Shown here one piece after another: positions 33,726 to 41,662 of a DNA stretch of 45,689 nt (the stretch's first letter is position 1; each line of letters starts with the position of its first letter). The position numbers and the translations under genes were made by a program. Source of the DNA: Flavobacterium sp. ACAM 123 (GTDB lineage: Bacteria > Bacteroidota > Bacteroidia > Flavobacteriales > Flavobacteriaceae); assembly GCF_000264055.1 (NCBI RefSeq), contig NZ_AJXL01000020.1:1-45689 (forward strand). Direction: 5' to 3'. The notes under the pieces were generated by a model. That model did not search any database. It was not told the DNA's origin and was given only the letters and a program-made list of their open reading frames with translations.

Positions 33726-34610
33726 TTACTTTATCAATAACTTGTTAATAAAAATTTTAGCAAATTGCTTCGCTCCATCATTATTTAAATGACTGTAATT
33801 AACAAATAATTTATCATCATCAATAGCACCTGAAAAATCTTGTAATTCTGGTATCTTTATTTTTAATTTTGAAATAAAATCTATATTTTTAGTAGATTTG
33901 GAAAATGGAGCAGTATAATATTCCACATCAATATTATTATTTTTACAAAATAATTTAATATTATCAAACGTCCGATTACTATCAATAATGGTATTTGGCA
34001 AACCTCCTCCTAGGTCATTTGAACTTCCATGCATAGCTTCATACCCTTTTTGTTGAACCATTCGTGTTCTTTTATTAATTACATTAGCAAACACCTCTCT
34101 AAACCCAATTTTTAAATCATTAGAGCAATACCTATAAAAAGGCACATAATAAGTTGCAAAAGCATTTGTAGAATGATTATCAGAATAGACCTTATTTATA
34201 TCATTTTCCCTTACAAAAGGCGTCATTTGATATTGAAACATTGCTGAGTTTCCTCCTATTAAATTGTAATTATAGTCGATTTGAATAAATATCTTTTCAA
34301 AATGAATATTGTATTTTTTTACCAGCTGTAATATCGTATAAATATCAATCATTTTGGCAGCCTGAAAACCTAGATTAGCAACTTCTTTGTTTGTTCTTTT
34401 AGTTATTAGTGAAGGCACAATACTATTTTCTACTCTTGACGAACCAATAAAAAGATAGTCTATTTGTTTGTCTTTCAAACTTCTTAAAAATTGAAATTTA
34501 GTTCTAGGACATGATTTCTCATATATTGAAGTGTATACATAGTCTAATATTGACATTGATATCAATATCGTGAATAACCCAATAAAACAATATTTAATAA
34601 ATTTATTCAT
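33726..34610 (-). CDS. SGNH/GDSL-like membrane-anchored protein (AlgJ/DltD-like role)
   Basis: A 294-residue protein from ATG 34610. One N-terminal membrane helix (about residues 4-24) is followed by a periplasmic domain with DYLFIGSSRVENS (Ser-containing GSSR block near residue 50) and, near the C-terminus, NYSHLNNDGAKQF, whose SHLN-x-x-G resembles the catalytic His block of SGNH acyltransferases. This pattern is shared with DltD- and AlgJ/AlgX-type partners of MBOAT proteins, so it probably attaches O-acetyl groups to the polysaccharide. An earlier TTG at 34640 would add ten basic residues; the ATG is preferred. It is 32 bases after the split FkbM gene. Confidence 0.78.
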   Translation of the reverse strand: MNKFIKYCFIGLFTILISMSILDYVYTSIYEKSCPRTKFQFLRSLKDKQIDYLFIGSSRVENSIVPSLITKRTNKEVANLGFQAAKMIDIYTILQLVKKYNIHFEKIFIQIDYNYNLIGGNSAMFQYQMTPFVRENDINKVYSDNHSTNAFATYYVPFYRYCSNDLKIGFREVFANVINKRTRMVQQKGYEAMHGSSNDLGGGLPNTIIDSNRTFDNIKLFCKNNNIDVEYYTAPFSKSTKNIDFISKLKIKIPELQDFSGAIDDDKLFVNYSHLNNDGAKQFAKIFINKLLIK

Positions 34611-34642
34611 CTTGTTTTTAAAATATCTGTATTTAAACAACC

Positions 34643-35363
34643 CTAAAATCTAGCAATTAATTTAGCCATTTTTCTCTTTAAGTTTGATTCTATTTTCCAA
34701 AACAACAACCTTCTTCTTACTTCTAATGAATAATATTTTTTATTGATAAATACCTCATCACAATCTAACTTATAAATTAATTCAAATCCAAAAGAATCCA
34801 AATAATTACTTATCCTATTTTCCCTAAAATTATTTTCAACCACAAGTACTTTAACATTAAATAAATCAAATTTAATTGACCTTATAATTTCGTACTCATT
34901 CCCTTCTGTATCTATTGACATAAAATCAATAGTTTCTTTGTCCAATTCATGAATACTATCTAAAGTTATCATATCCACTTCAATTTCACTTTTTCTTCCG
35001 CCCTTGGATATGATATGGTTTTCTATCCTTAAAAGATGTCTACTATCATACTTTTCAGTTATACCACTAAGCATTTCACAATAACCCTCTATTTGAGTGA
35101 ATTGAACTTTTTTATTTTCATTACCGATACAAACATTTAAATTTTTTGATTTTCTAAATGAATTTAATTTATCAAAAACTACAGGATTTGGTTCAACACA
35201 TATACCATCCCATAAATTAAATTTTTCAAAAAAAAGAAGAGTTGCTATATGTTATTCCATCATGAGCACCAATGTCTATAAAAAAACCATTTTTTTGTTT
35301 TTTAAAAATAACTTTATTCAAAAATTCATCTTGACGATATTGGGAATAGTATTTATGTTTCAT
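34643..35363 (-). pseudogene. FkbM-family methyltransferase, split by a one-base frameshift
   Basis: The intact gene would run from ATG 35363 (MKHKYYSQYRQDEFLNKVIF...) with the SAM motif GFFIDIGAHDGITYS, through VEPNP, to the FkbM block IDFMSIDTEGNEYEII in the frame 35074-34643, about 240 residues. As written, an 8-base T tract (minus strand, 35228-35235) shifts the frame and produces a stop just after NSSFF. Seven Ts would give NSSFFEKFNLWDGICVEPNP, a normal FkbM sequence. The only long open frame left (143 aa) lacks the SAM-binding half, so no active enzyme is expected unless the tract length varies or the base is an error. It lies 34 bases after the asparagine-synthase gene. Confidence 0.87.
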
Positions 35364-35397
35364 TTCAAATTGTTAATATATATATCCTGTTTTTAAA

Positions 35398-37116
35398 CTA
35401 ACTCTTCACAACCCTATCAATTAACTCATTCAAACTGATGCATTGCCAAATATGAAAACTAGATTGGATATTTCCATTTAAAAAATGTTGTAATTCTCTT
35501 TGCAATTCTTCTTTTTTAAACCATTCCTGAAAACCTGAATTCTCAATATTATTGAAGGATTCTTTTACCCAAACTTTTAAGTCTTCAGCAAGCCACTCGC
35601 GTTGTGGAGTCTGTAAGGGTCTTTTGGGCGTAAAAATCAAATCATCCGCTAAATAATCGGAGGCTATTTCACGTAACATATATTTAGTGACTCCCTTCTT
35701 TATTTTGAAATCCAACGGCAATGAAAAAGCAAATTCCACCAATCGATAGTCTAAAAAAGGCTCTCTAAGTTCCGTAGAATAAGCCATGGAGATGCGGTCA
35801 TTAAATCGTAAAGCTCTTGGAATCTTAGTATAAAACAAATCACGATATTGTTTATTTAACACTGCATCGTCAAATGGTGTTGAATAAACAGGCTTTTCTG
35901 CTTTTGCTAAAAAAGAATCCGAAAGCATATTTGTTTTATATGGTGAGTTTTCAACTCCTTGAATAGTCGCATCGTTTTCCTTTGTATAATAATCGTAACC
36001 TGCCCATTGCTCATCCATACCTTGTCCGTCAAGCAAAACAAGTACGTTGTCCTTTCTGGCTTGCTCGAATATTTTCGCATAAGCTAATGTTGGAATACCA
36101 CCATAAGGCTCATCTTGCTGCCATTCCATTTTTTGAGTTAGTACAGGAACTTCATCCGCTTGAAGAAGTACTTTAGTCAACGGATTATGGGTTTTATTGA
36201 TCATCGTTTCAACCCATGGCAACTCATCATAATCTGAATTATTTGTATAAAAAGTATAGGCACTTACACTACAATTATTATCATCCTGACTATTAACCAT
36301 GGCCAATAAAACAGAGCTATCTAGCCCACCACTAATATTGAAACCAACAGGTACATCTGATCGGAAACGCAATCGAATACTGTCTTTCAAAAGCATTAAA
36401 TAATGCTCTTTAGCCTGACCATAAGTTAAATTCTTTGGCTGTTGGGCGACCTCATCTTCAAAAGAATACCACTTTTTAATTTGTAGAATTTGATTATCAT
36501 ATTCCAATAAATGACCTCCAGGCAATTGGATCACGTCTTGCCAAAAAGTTTCATCCGGATAACCATAAGAACCATAGGCAAAATAGGAAGCCCATACTTT
36601 TTTATTTGGTTTTTTTTGAACTCCTGCAGCATGAAGGGCCTTGATTTCCGATGCAAAATAAAAGGAATTGTCTTTTTGACTGTAAAAAAAGGGCTTTACT
36701 CCAAAACGATCTCGTGCCGCAAATAATTTCTTTTGCTCTTTATCCCAAATCGCAAAAGAAAACATGCCGTTAAATTTGTGTAAACAATCCTTCCCATATA
36801 TAATAAATGCCGCCAGTAAAACTTCGGTATCCGATTCAGTTACGAAAGTGTATTGGTTTTGCAAACTTGCTTTGAGTTCAATGTAATTATAGATTTCGCC
36901 GTTAAAAACTAAAGCATATCTTCCTGAGGGATCTAAAAAAGGTTGGTTAGCCTGTTCAGACAAATCAATAATTGCCAATCGATTGTGACCTAAAGCGGCA
37001 AAATTGCCATCCATATATTTCCCCGTAGCATCTGGACCACGGTGTTGCTGACTCAACAACATCGCATCTAGTTTCCTGAAAGGAACGTTCCCAATTATTC
37101 CTGCAATACCACACAT
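35398..37116 (-). CDS. asnB: Asparagine synthase (glutamine-hydrolysing)-like amidotransferase
   Basis: A two-domain glutamine amidotransferase of 572 residues. The start is ATG 37116, giving MCGIAGI: Cys2 must be N-terminal for the class II glutaminase, and the ATG overlaps the neuA stop (TAATG). The longer reading upstream is out. GHNRLAIIDLS and the ATP-pyrophosphatase loop FNISGGLDSSVLL are present, so both halves look active. In polysaccharide loci such enzymes often amidate a sugar acid instead of aspartate. With a nonulosonic or uronic acid in the unit, amidation is plausible here. The gene is part of the long operon, after neuB-neuC-neuA. Confidence 0.92.
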   Translation of the reverse strand: MCGIAGIIGNVPFRKLDAMLLSQQHRGPDATGKYMDGNFAALGHNRLAIIDLSEQANQPFLDPSGRYALVFNGEIYNYIELKASLQNQYTFVTESDTEVLLAAFIIYGKDCLHKFNGMFSFAIWDKEQKKLFAARDRFGVKPFFYSQKDNSFYFASEIKALHAAGVQKKPNKKVWASYFAYGSYGYPDETFWQDVIQLPGGHLLEYDNQILQIKKWYSFEDEVAQQPKNLTYGQAKEHYLMLLKDSIRLRFRSDVPVGFNISGGLDSSVLLAMVNSQDDNNCSVSAYTFYTNNSDYDELPWVETMINKTHNPLTKVLLQADEVPVLTQKMEWQQDEPYGGIPTLAYAKIFEQARKDNVLVLLDGQGMDEQWAGYDYYTKENDATIQGVENSPYKTNMLSDSFLAKAEKPVYSTPFDDAVLNKQYRDLFYTKIPRALRFNDRISMAYSTELREPFLDYRLVEFAFSLPLDFKIKKGVTKYMLREIASDYLADDLIFTPKRPLQTPQREWLAEDLKVWVKESFNNIENSGFQEWFKKEELQRELQHFLNGNIQSSFHIWQCISLNELIDRVVKS

Positions 37117-37814
37117 TATTTTTGATTGTTTTTTATCATTTGCTCCGCCTTTTCCCAATCTTCCATTGTATCTATATTGACATAATATTCTGGATTAGAT
37201 TCAATAAACGCAATACGCTTTCCATATAAAGAATGTTGCTGTAAAGGCACATTCGTTTTAGTAATATAAATACTCCCATCTCTATGGTAAGCATCTGGGA
37301 GTTCTTGCCTTCTGCTGATTATTTGATCTTCTCCGGTAGCGATTTTTAAATTTCCTTCTGTATTAGCTTCAAAAGTCCAATGTGGATTAAATTCATGTGG
37401 GACTTTTTGTACCGAAACTAACGAATCACTACCACTAGTTATAAACTTTTCGACAGCTTTATCGAGAAAATCAACTGTTCTAAAGGGGCTGGTTACTTGC
37501 AAGAGACAAACTGCGTCAAAGAAAACATTCTTATTTTCGAACCATTGCAATGCATGAATAATAACGTCAATCGTAGCAGTGTTATCTTGTGCCAATACCG
37601 CTGGTCTAACAAACGGCACTTGAATCCCTAAACTTTTGGCTACAGTAATTATGGCTTCGTCCTCGCTGGACAAAATCACTTGCGTAATGAACTGTGATTG
37701 CAAAGCAATTTCAGATGTATATTGCAACAAGGGTTTGCCGTTTAATAATTTAATGTTTTTCCCCGGAACCCCTTTTGATCCGCCACGAGCGGGTATAATA
37801 CCTAAAATCCTCAT
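37116..37814 (-). CDS. neuA: CMP-nonulosonic acid (N-acylneuraminate) cytidylyltransferase
   Basis: Activates a nine-carbon sialic-type sugar with CTP to give the CMP-sugar donor. The 232-residue protein starts RILGIIPARGGSKGVPGKN, with the CMP-Neu5Ac synthetase nucleotide loop (about residues 7-19). It has LLQVTSPFR near residue 104 and RRQELPDAYHRDGSIYI near 165-181, both typical. There is no fused phosphatase or acetylhydrolase domain. It is read one base after the neuC stop and overlaps asnB by one base. Whether the sugar is Neu5Ac, legionaminic or pseudaminic acid cannot be fixed from this gene alone. Confidence 0.92.
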   Translation of the reverse strand: MRILGIIPARGGSKGVPGKNIKLLNGKPLLQYTSEIALQSQFITQVILSSEDEAIITVAKSLGIQVPFVRPAVLAQDNTATIDVIIHALQWFENKNVFFDAVCLLQVTSPFRTVDFLDKAVEKFITSGSDSLVSVQKVPHEFNPHWTFEANTEGNLKIATGEDQIISRRQELPDAYHRDGSIYITKTNVPLQQHSLYGKRIAFIESNPEYYVNIDTMEDWEKAEQMIKNNQK

Positions 37815-37815
37815 C

Positions 37816-38976
37816 CTAGTACATAATTGTTTTATGGAACTGTAAAGGCAATTGCACCAACAATTCCGCTATTTGCGTACCCGCTTTTCCATTTCCATAA
37901 ATGGAAGAAGAAATTGATTTACCTCGTTGTACGGATGCTAAAATAGCTCCCTCAATTCCTTCTTGACAATAATCAACATCGATACTATTTCCTCCTCGGT
38001 CTCTTCTGTTTTGACGAGAACCAATGTTTACAACAGGAACCCCCAAGAAAGCACATTCCCGTATTCCTACGCTTGAATTCCCTATTAAACAATCACTATG
38101 TTGTAGCAATTGTAGAAAATCCGTCCCTTCCATATTCTTAAAAAAATGAACATTCGGTAATTGATGCTGCTCCCTAAAAGCACGAATTCCTGTCGAAGTT
38201 CCATCTGCTCCGGCATCCACATTAGGCCAAAACCAAAGTGTGGGCGTATTTAATTTATGAATCGCTTCCAGAGTAGCTTCAATATGTTTTCTGGAATCTT
38301 GATATTCTGTAGTTACTGGATGTTGCATAACTACTAAATAGCCTGCAGTCAAATCTGGTTTTGCTCCTACTCCTCCATATTTTTCATACGGATTAAAAGG
38401 TAGATTCTTACTTAGTACTACTTCATCTGCCAAATCGATAGAAGGGCATCCAGTATTAAAAACCATAATAGGATCTTCTCCTAATTTGATGACTCTTTCT
38501 TTAGCACTTTCGGAGGCTACAAAATGATAATCCGATAATTTAGTAATCGCATGACGTACTTTTTCATCTATATTTCCGGTCACTTCACCACCTTGTATGT
38601 GTGCTAAAGGAATATTCATATAAGAAGCCGCAATGGCAGTAGCCATAGTTTCAAATCGATCCGCAATAGTGACTACAATGTCTGGTTTTAAATTATCAAA
38701 AACAGTAGATAATTCCAATATTCCAATTCCTGTTGTTTTGGCTGCGGCAGTTAAATTCTCTCCTTCCAATACATTGAATACTTTAGCGGCAATCGCAAAC
38801 CCATCTTTCTCAATATAATTCACCGCAGAACCGTAGCGCTCTAACAAAGCCGATGCGGCAACAATTAATTGCAGTTCCAAATCAGGATGATTTTGAATGG
38901 CAGACAACGCTGTTTTTACCCTACTATAAGAAGGTCTTGCGGTAATCACTACCGCTATTTTTCTTTTTATGTTCAT
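37816..38976 (-). CDS. neuC: UDP-N-acetylglucosamine 2-epimerase (hydrolysing), NeuC/LegG type
   Basis: Hydrolyses UDP-GlcNAc (or a diacetamido derivative) with 2-epimerisation, giving the free mannosamine-type precursor of a nonulosonic acid. The GT-B-fold protein has 386 residues and starts IAVVITARPSYSRVKTAL. Family motifs include HIQGGEVTGNIDEKVRHAI, the UDP-site HPVTTEYQ and the C-terminal GNSSVGIRECAFLGVPVVNIGSRQ. The hydrolysing subfamily is suggested by its position between neuB and neuA. It overlaps neuB by four bases (ATGA). No LegB, LegC or LegH gene is seen in the window, which leans toward Neu5Ac, though those could lie outside. Confidence 0.9.
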   Translation of the reverse strand: MNIKRKIAVVITARPSYSRVKTALSAIQNHPDLELQLIVAASALLERYGSAVNYIEKDGFAIAAKVFNVLEGENLTAAAKTTGIGILELSTVFDNLKPDIVVTIADRFETMATAIAASYMNIPLAHIQGGEVTGNIDEKVRHAITKLSDYHFVASESAKERVIKLGEDPIMVFNTGCPSIDLADEVVLSKNLPFNPYEKYGGVGAKPDLTAGYLVVMQHPVTTEYQDSRKHIEATLEAIHKLNTPTLWFWPNVDAGADGTSTGIRAFREQHQLPNVHFFKNMEGTDFLQLLQHSDCLIGNSSVGIRECAFLGVPVVNIGSRQNRRDRGGNSIDVDYCQEGIEGAILASVQRGKSISSSIYGNGKAGTQIAELLVQLPLQFHKTIMY

Positions 38977-39983
38977 GCTAAATCTTCTTCATTTAAAAAA
39001 TCCCACTGGTTTTTGTCGAATTTAAGTTTTCTACCAATTACCTCTCGGTATTTACTTGCTAAAATACCATAGTTTTTTGGCTTTTTAGCTTCTAAATCCT
39101 CGAAAGTAAGAATATGGTTTTTAGGTAATTTTTTATTTATAGCCAATGATTTTTCAAAAATTTGTTTGAGCTCTAAAAAATCAGAATTGTTATTCTTATC
39201 AATAGGATTAGACAACGCCATCTTTATATTGGTAACGGCAAGGACTAATTCTTTTGTTTCCTGCATTGTTAAAGACGCTTTGCTATCTGGACCAAAGAGC
39301 TGTCTGTCAAAAACGACATGAAATTCTAAAATTTCTGCTCCCAAAGCCGTTGCTGCGATACAAGTGTCTATTCTGGCGGAATGATCCGAAAAACCAACAG
39401 CCACTTTATATCTTTGTTTTAATTCCTGAATAATATTCAAACCATACTGTTCTGGCATGGTGGGATAAGCTGTCGTGCATTGCAAAATGGAAAAATTAAC
39501 CTTTCTTTCTTGTAAAAAAAGAACGGTCTTATCTAATTCGGCATACGAACTCATCCCAGAAGATAAGATAACAGGCTTCCCCGTTTGCGCAATTTTTTCT
39601 AATATTAAGAAATTAGTAACTTCACCAGACCCAATTTTATATTGCTCTACACCGATTTCCTCCAACCAGTCCACAGCCAAATTACTAAAGGGAGAACATA
39701 TAAAATCGACCCCTAAAGTATCGCAACGCTGCTTAATTCCTTTCCATTGTTCCAAAGAAAAACTCATTCGTTTCCAATAGTCATATCGGGTTTCATCCTC
39801 CAGTGAGAATTTTACACGGAAAGGTTCGTGCTCGCTGCTTTCCGCTTCTGCAATGTGCATCTGTAATTTCACGGCATCGACACCCGTCTGCGCAATGGCA
39901 TCAATATAAGAATATAAAATACCCAAGCTTCCTTCGTGGGCCTGACCAATTTCGGCAATGATATAGGGAGATTTATTTTTCAT
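38973..39983 (-). CDS. neuB: N-acetylneuraminate synthase family protein
   Basis: Condenses phosphoenolpyruvate with a mannosamine-type sugar to form a nine-carbon nonulosonic acid. From ATG 39983 it has 336 residues. The TIM-barrel part begins SPYIIAEIGQAHEG and contains VDAVKLQMH, the KIGSGEVTN segment, SSGMSSYAELD and CTTAYPTMPE. The C-terminal SAF (antifreeze-like) domain is present (NHILTFEDLEAKKP, then GILASKYREVIGRKL). A TTG at 40007 is a weaker alternative start. It couples to neuC by ATGA. Specificity (Neu5Ac versus legionaminic acid) is open. Confidence 0.92.
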   Translation of the reverse strand: MKNKSPYIIAEIGQAHEGSLGILYSYIDAIAQTGVDAVKLQMHIAEAESSEHEPFRVKFSLEDETRYDYWKRMSFSLEQWKGIKQRCDTLGVDFICSPFSNLAVDWLEEIGVEQYKIGSGEVTNFLILEKIAQTGKPVILSSGMSSYAELDKTVLFLQERKVNFSILQCTTAYPTMPEQYGLNIIQELKQRYKVAVGFSDHSARIDTCIAATALGAEILEFHVVFDRQLFGPDSKASLTMQETKELVLAVTNIKMALSNPIDKNNNSDFLELKQIFEKSLAINKKLPKNHILTFEDLEAKKPKNYGILASKYREVIGRKLKFDKNQWDFLNEEDLA

Positions 39984-40011
39984 AATTAAAAAATTAGATA
40001 ACAGCAATTAT

Positions 40012-40722
40012 TTAAAAATTTTTATTAATAAATAATGCATCTGACCTATTTAGCAATCCATCTTCTGCTATTTCAAAATCATATATTTTAACTAATTCAA
40101 ATCTTTTACCCAATAAAAAATTATAGGTATCACCAAATGATGATTGTCCTATGAAATTTTCTTTAAAAAAGATTTCTAAATATACAAATTGTATTTTATT
40201 TTTATCCATCATATCTGAAGCTCCCTTCAAAACTTCTAATTCATATCCTTCTGTATCCGTTTTTAAAAAATCAATTTTTGAAACATTATTTACTTTACAA
40301 AAAGAATCGATTGATATTACATTTACATCATATGTATCTATAATTTGCGCCGAACCGAAAGCACGCTTTAAGATTGAACTCAATGCGCTCCATGAATATT
40401 CATTAAATGTTACTTTGCCATTTTCTGAACCAACGGCATTGTTATAAACAAATACATTTTTTTTATCAAAATTATTTTTTAGTATTTCATAACAACTTCG
40501 ACTTGGTTCAAAAGCATAAATTTTTGAAAACGGAAATTCCAATCTCATTTTCGTTACAGTTTGCCCTAAATTAGCACCAACATCAAACAAAACAATATCC
40601 TTCGCATCTCGGATACTTTTCTTTATAGCTACTAATGGATTTTCATTTTGTAATGAACATTTACTTATTTTAGAAATTTTATATCCCAAATTAGTCACTA
40701 TTTTTTTTAAAAATATTTTCAT
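40012..40722 (-). CDS. FkbM-family methyltransferase
   Basis: A SAM-dependent O-methyltransferase of 236 residues, and the only one of the three FkbM genes here with a clean frame. The start ATG 40722 overlaps the GT2 stop as ATGA. The SAM motif IVLFDVGANLGQTVTKM, the FEPSRSCYE acidic strand and the FkbM signature IDFLKTDTEGYELEVLKG are all present. There is no signal peptide. It most likely methylates a sugar hydroxyl of the surface glycan, or a glycan intermediate, in the cytoplasm. neuB follows after a short gap. Confidence 0.9.
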   Translation of the reverse strand: MKIFLKKIVTNLGYKISKISKCSLQNENPLVAIKKSIRDAKDIVLFDVGANLGQTVTKMRLEFPFSKIYAFEPSRSCYEILKNNFDKKNVFVYNNAVGSENGKVTFNEYSWSALSSILKRAFGSAQIIDTYDVNVISIDSFCKVNNVSKIDFLKTDTEGYELEVLKGASDMMDKNKIQFVYLEIFFKENFIGQSSFGDTYNFLLGKRFELVKIYDFEIAEDGLLNRSDALFINKNF

Positions 40723-41639
40723 TTTTTTATCGGTTTTAAATCTTGTTGCCAATATATTTTAGCTTCCAGCAATTTATTATAAACGTCATATTCTCTCAGA
40801 GTCAAGCGGTTGCCGTTTTTCAGTATTCGTGGTATGTTCCAAACCAAATCAAACAGAGCTAAAACAATAGCTTGCAAAGCTTTAAAATCCCCTTTAAAAA
40901 CTTTCAGCTTGACTTGCATCCATAGTGAATACACCATTTTTTCGGGAATAGTTTTTAAAGGATAAAACAAGAAAAACAAATACCAACCTGAACGCAAAGA
41001 CCGCCGCAAACGAATAGTGTAATCAGCATTATTTCTTCTGGATTTCACATCCACTCTATGATGCACTAAAACTTCAGGGAGATAATGTATTTCTGAATTC
41101 TTTTTAAACAATTGATAGGAAGCAAAATTCTCTTCACCATAAAAAACAAACCATTCAGGATAATTAGGAACTTCTCTCCAAGCGCTCATTCTCCATACGT
41201 GTGCACAACCTACAAAACCCTGAACTCGTTGACTTTTGTCGTTTGAATCGGTTATTTTGGGCTCGTCTAATCCCCAAAAAATACGCAAGGCTATCAAACC
41301 ACAATTCGCATTTTCTTCAAAATGATTATCGATGGATTCTAAGGGATTTTTGGTAACAAAATGTGCATCATCGTCTAGTGAAATTGCATAATCAGCTTGG
41401 GTTTCGTTCAGCATTTTGTTCCTGCAAAAAATATAACCTTTAGAAACAGGATTTCTTTCGACTTGTATCTTCGGGAAGTTTTCTTTCACATAATCAGCAG
41501 TACCATCGCTAGAACCATCATCAAAAACGACACAAGAAACCAAGGGGTCTTCTAGCAAATAACCGATTTTATCTAAGGTAAAAGCCAAATCGGTTTTACG
41601 GTTTTTGGTGGTAATCAGGAAAGCGAAAGTCGATTTCAT
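40719..41639 (-). CDS. Glycosyltransferase, GT2 family
   Basis: A GT-A transferase of 306 residues. It begins MKSTFAFLITTKNRKTDLAF and has VVFDDGSSDGTADYV (about residues 36-50) and the metal-binding SLDDDAH near residue 91. Conserved aromatic and acidic residues follow in WFVFYGEENFASYQLF. A hydrophobic stretch near residues 225-245 may associate with the membrane. ATGA overlap with the FkbM gene. Acceptor and donor are unknown. Confidence 0.9.
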   Translation of the reverse strand: MKSTFAFLITTKNRKTDLAFTLDKIGYLLEDPLVSCVVFDDGSSDGTADYVKENFPKIQVERNPVSKGYIFCRNKMLNETQADYAISLDDDAHFVTKNPLESIDNHFEENANCGLIALRIFWGLDEPKITDSNDKSQRVQGFVGCAHVWRMSAWREVPNYPEWFVFYGEENFASYQLFKKNSEIHYLPEVLVHHRVDVKSRRNNADYTIRLRRSLRSGWYLFFLFYPLKTIPEKMVYSLWMQVKLKVFKGDFKALQAIVLALFDLVWNIPRILKNGNRLTLREYDVYNKLLEAKIYWQQDLKPIKK

Positions 41640-41662
41640 GGGGGCTTGTTTTAATTGACGGC

